Assembly: GCF_028389875.1 (NCBI RefSeq)
Contig: NC_084663.1
Coordinates: 122,535,801-122,599,800 of the forward strand
Length of the DNA stretch: 64,000 nt
Reading direction: 5' to 3'
DNA from: Rhea pennata
Lineage: Eukaryota > Chordata > Aves > Rheiformes > Rheidae
Both the position numbers and the translations under genes were made by a program. How positions within the stretch are numbered: position 1 is the first letter of the stretch; every line of letters starts with the position of its first letter. This document shows positions 60,704-64,000 of the stretch, piece after piece. The notes under the pieces were generated by a model. That model searched no databases. It was not told the origin of the DNA and saw nothing but the letters and a program-made list of their open reading frames with translations.

Positions 60704-63700
60704 TTTAATTTTTATCCTTTAAAAATGGCAGTTTAAATAATCTTCTATCTGTGAATAATTGAGAGCTGCATTCAAGACTTGAGTCTTTGGTTTAAGTTGT
60801 CTGTCGTCTTCCCTCCTATGGCTTGCAGTGCCTGAGAGAGAGCTTATTTGTTATATGAGTCAGCCTTAGCCCTCAGAAATACAAAGGAACTAATATTTGG
60901 CCATCTTTTCTAAGATGATTTCAATGGTGGTCAGGATCTCTCAAGCAATAGAGTGAGATAGGGGGAGAAAAGGGACTAAACTTGGACAATTTCAAAAGTT
61001 GAAACGGAAGTTTAAACAAGGAGTGCATTCCCATAGTAACATAATTTCCTGCTTTTTTAATTGAAACATAATCATCTTCCGTGCCTGTTTTCAATATGTT
61101 TCAGTTCTCTTGATTAAATTGCTGAGTGACATGCTGTGTGAATGATTGACCTCAGCCCTAGCTGAAATAATGGTGGAAATTCTGCACCAAAGCTTATTAC
61201 ATTTATGTCTGTCTGGGCCATTTCTTCTACAGCACGTAGAGCTGAAAGGAGCTCAGTGAAAACCATTAACCAGTAAAACTGGCTTTGCTATAAAATTAGA
61301 CAAATACAACATGAGCAAACAAAGTCCTTTTTCCCTCTGTCTTACCAGCGTCACTGTCAAGCATGAAAAAAACAAACTTGCTTTTGCTGCCATCTTTTTT
61401 CAAGAATAATGCACAAGGATCTCTCAAGAATTTCCGTAATGCAGCAGATGACCAGCCTGTACTCTTGCCATATGAAATCTGTAGGTGCAGGCAAACGAGA
61501 AGAGTAGAGATTCCACCTTCTTAAATGCGTGAATTGTTTTGGTACTCCTTAGTTTTCAAAGCTAACTCTAGTTCATGTTGAAACTCTGGAGACCACAAGA
61601 AGCATGTGCTGCTCACACTCTGCACATTAAGTATGCTTTGAGACATTTGCTTAGTGGGTCATCACCCAGGCAGAGAAAGTTCAAGTCATTCAAACCTTCC
61701 CCTGCAGTCTCACAGGAAAGACAAATGGTGGTGGTATGTTATCACTGGGAATGACATTAGCTGCAACTTGTGGAAATATGATGAATGGGGGCATTTAAAC
61801 ATCCCAAATGCCATTGCAAGTCTGAGTCATAAAAAATAGTGTTGTAAGAGACATCTACAGGTCACCCAGTCTGCCTCCCTCCACCCATTACGCTCTTGCC
61901 TCCGTCTGCTCATGTGCTCACTGTGATTCACGTCAGATTGCAAGGGCAGGAAGAATCACTTCTAGGCTGGGAAAGGCTGAGGACTGAGGGAACTGGGCCT
62001 TCCTCATAAGCACCCACCAGCGTGGTGCTTGCTCTTGCGCATGTGACTAGGATGCCCTTTTGTGGCTGTCCCTCTCTGCAGCAGTGAGGGCTGTGTTTCA
62101 GCGCTGCGTGCCTGCATGAAGGTATTTAAGTATTCATTTTCTTGCCTAAGAAACTTCTGCACGTGTGTAATCACACAGCTTGCACCTGTGAGGTGCTCGC
62201 TTTGCATACCATAACACCTTTTGAAAACTGTATGGCCCTTAAGTCGTTATAAGGAGATAAGAGGAATCATGTTGTTATTGAGATGAACAGGGGCAACTCA
62301 GGCTTTCAGGGCTGGGCCAGGCAGACCTGTACAGATCCTACTTCCGAATTTGTTGATTGCACAGGGAGCCTGTCAAACTCTAGGAACAACTGCAATACAA
62401 ATAACTCCTAGATAGCTTACCAAGTGATTGCTCTTACCATTTTTTCCAGAATTTAAGACTTTATTTTTAATTAACTCTTCTGTTTTGAAAAATATATATA
62501 ATTTGAGACAAACAATGTTTGGAGGGTGGGACAAAGGAGATAATCACAGTATGGGTGTCATCTAACATTGAAATCTCTCTGTTAAATGGATCCCCAGTTG
62601 CTACATGAAGCAACTCTGTAGCAAGGGCAGCCTGAGCAGCAGCTGCGCTTCACTGTGGCAGGAGGCACACTGCCTGTGGCATTCTGTCTGTTTTCCCCAC
62701 AGTGGGGAAAGGGCCATTTGCCAATGAAAGTCAAAGTTAACAGTCTTCTCCTCAATAGGTACGACTTTAAGCACTGTTTTATTCAGGTCCTTTCCTTGCA
62801 AAAACAACCCCGTCTTTCCTCTGAAAAGAGGGTGAAACTGTTTCAAATTGAAATTGCTCTGTGTGTGTCCTTATGAGTCGTTCTCCTCTGCTTGAGGACG
62901 CAGGCAAAATGACTGCATTGCGCTTGCCGCTCTTCACGCTGATCCTGGTGAGCAGTTCTCCGGGCACTTCTCAGTTCTGTTGTAGCACAGTTGCAACAGC
63001 TCTGGCCTGACACAGAACTTCTGTACTTTCTTGATGTTATCGGTAAACAAGAACCTTTCAATCTTAGCTTTACCTTGAACATCTTGTACTACTTGCATTG
63101 GACATTTTATCTGCATGGGTAACAGTTGTCATTCCTTGACCAGTTTTTAATTCCTTTTTTTTCATCTGAAGGCATCTTAAACAAGAAACAGTGTCACAGT
63201 ATCAGTCTTTTATCACACAGTTCTAGCTTAAGATTATAGCTTTTGCCTGATGATGACATTTCCACCTTTCATGGCAAGAAGAGAAAATACTAAATTCAAT
63301 CTTCTAAAGCCTTTGACTTATCTAAATGTAGGTTCTGTAATAATACAGGACTTTCTTCCTCTACACTGAATTTTTCTAACTTCTGTCATCTTCATTTGTC
63401 AGCTTTACCCTTCTGCTGAAGAAATAGTTCATTTCTTCCAGGGGAAAAAAAATCGCTAGTGATAACCATGACATTTAAGAGTGATAATAGAAGCTGAAGT
63501 TCTGCAGGCTCAGATTTCACAAGGTTTTCATCCTTATGCTTCACAAAGAGAGCCTCTTTTTACTTCCAGTTTTTGTCTGACACATAGGGTAAATTGCCCC
63601 TTCTCCTTTCAGTTTTCTCGAAGGGCTGCAGATGGGATCTTAAGCAAAAGAGCTCCCTAGGGTCAGTTCTAACATGATGCTGTGGCTCTAGGTTTTTATC

Positions 63701-64000
63701 TGAACTGAAGTTATCATTAAAGCAAAACCATCAAATGCTAAAATGCTCACATTTACAGCACAAAAACTGGGCTTCAAGAAACAAATGAAAAAGCAGGCTT
63801 GCCACCTCTTGAGTTTTACTGCCTTTGGTTTCTTCTGTGCACCAAAATACAGGACACAAACACCTAGTGCTAGGTGTGTTTCCAAATATTGGTGCCTCTT
63901 TCATGTGGCTGTGGAGCAGTCCTAACCTTACAGAGCTGTTCTGTACAGCAAGGTCTTCTGATGAGAACTTCCCAAACCGAAGTTTAGCTTTCCCAGTCAC

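Larger units (their letters stand above)
58251..64000. other. gene-free downstream region
   Basis: No conserved exon, tRNA or complete mobile element recognised on either strand. Notable items are a CTCF-like motif at 60153-60166, a TG/TA repeat near 60654-60703, a 9-bp perfect inverted repeat at 62692-62710, and a weak reverse-strand CR1 3'-end resemblance at about 61845-61900. In human the next gene is ICOSLG; no immunoglobulin-type exon was seen here. Confidence 0.55.

Noticed and set aside
63731-64000. 89-residue minus-strand open frame at the window end, considered as part of ICOSLG
   Set aside because: The translation shows no immunoglobulin-domain cysteines and tryptophan pattern, no membrane segment and no recognisable similarity.
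1-64000. CRISPR arrays, tRNA or rRNA genes, integrated viruses, bacterial-type operons
   Set aside because: I looked for spaced repeats, tRNA B-box sequences, rRNA signatures and viral coding blocks and saw none.

Overview
This is vertebrate nuclear DNA, most likely from a bird. It holds split genes with GT-AG introns, CpG-island promoters and AT-rich introns. The recognisable interspersed repeats are old CR1 LINE and MIR/CORE-SINE-like remnants; I saw no Alu or L1. Introns are short for these genes. The species cannot be named from sequence alone, and a non-avian reptile is the main alternative.

Three plus-strand genes lie head to tail, in the order known from the amniote block matching human 21q22.3. 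(1) TRAPPC10, positions 1-25710 plus a 3' UTR, lacks its 5' exons. Nineteen coding exons (about 1,097 codons) run to the stop codon. (2) PWP2 (28861-48129) is complete, with 21 coding exons and 909 residues, and starts in a CpG island carrying NRF1, GC-box and CACGTG motifs. (3) GATD3 (C21orf33/ES1; 50583-57330) is complete, with 7 coding exons and 259 residues, and starts in a second CpG island. From about 58.25 kb to the end I recognise no gene. By synteny ICOSLG would be expected beyond, but I see no exon of it.

The genes share a neighbourhood, not a pathway: TRAPPC10 is a vesicle-tethering (TRAPPII) subunit, PWP2 a nucleolar 18S rRNA processing factor, and GATD3 a mitochondrial DJ-1/PfpI-like protein. 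All exon joins were checked by hand for reading phase, and the PWP2 and GATD3 totals are divisible by three.

The most notable signals are two U12-type (minor spliceosome) introns: a GT-AG one in TRAPPC10 and an AT-AC one in GATD3. Others are a 70-bp repeat shared by two GATD3 introns, a CTCF-like motif near 60.16 kb, an AT-rich tetranucleotide tract inside the GATD3 CpG island, and a possible in-frame cassette exon in TRAPPC10. I found no evidence of a novel multi-gene system; this looks like ordinary conserved housekeeping sequence with some unusual splicing and regulatory details.
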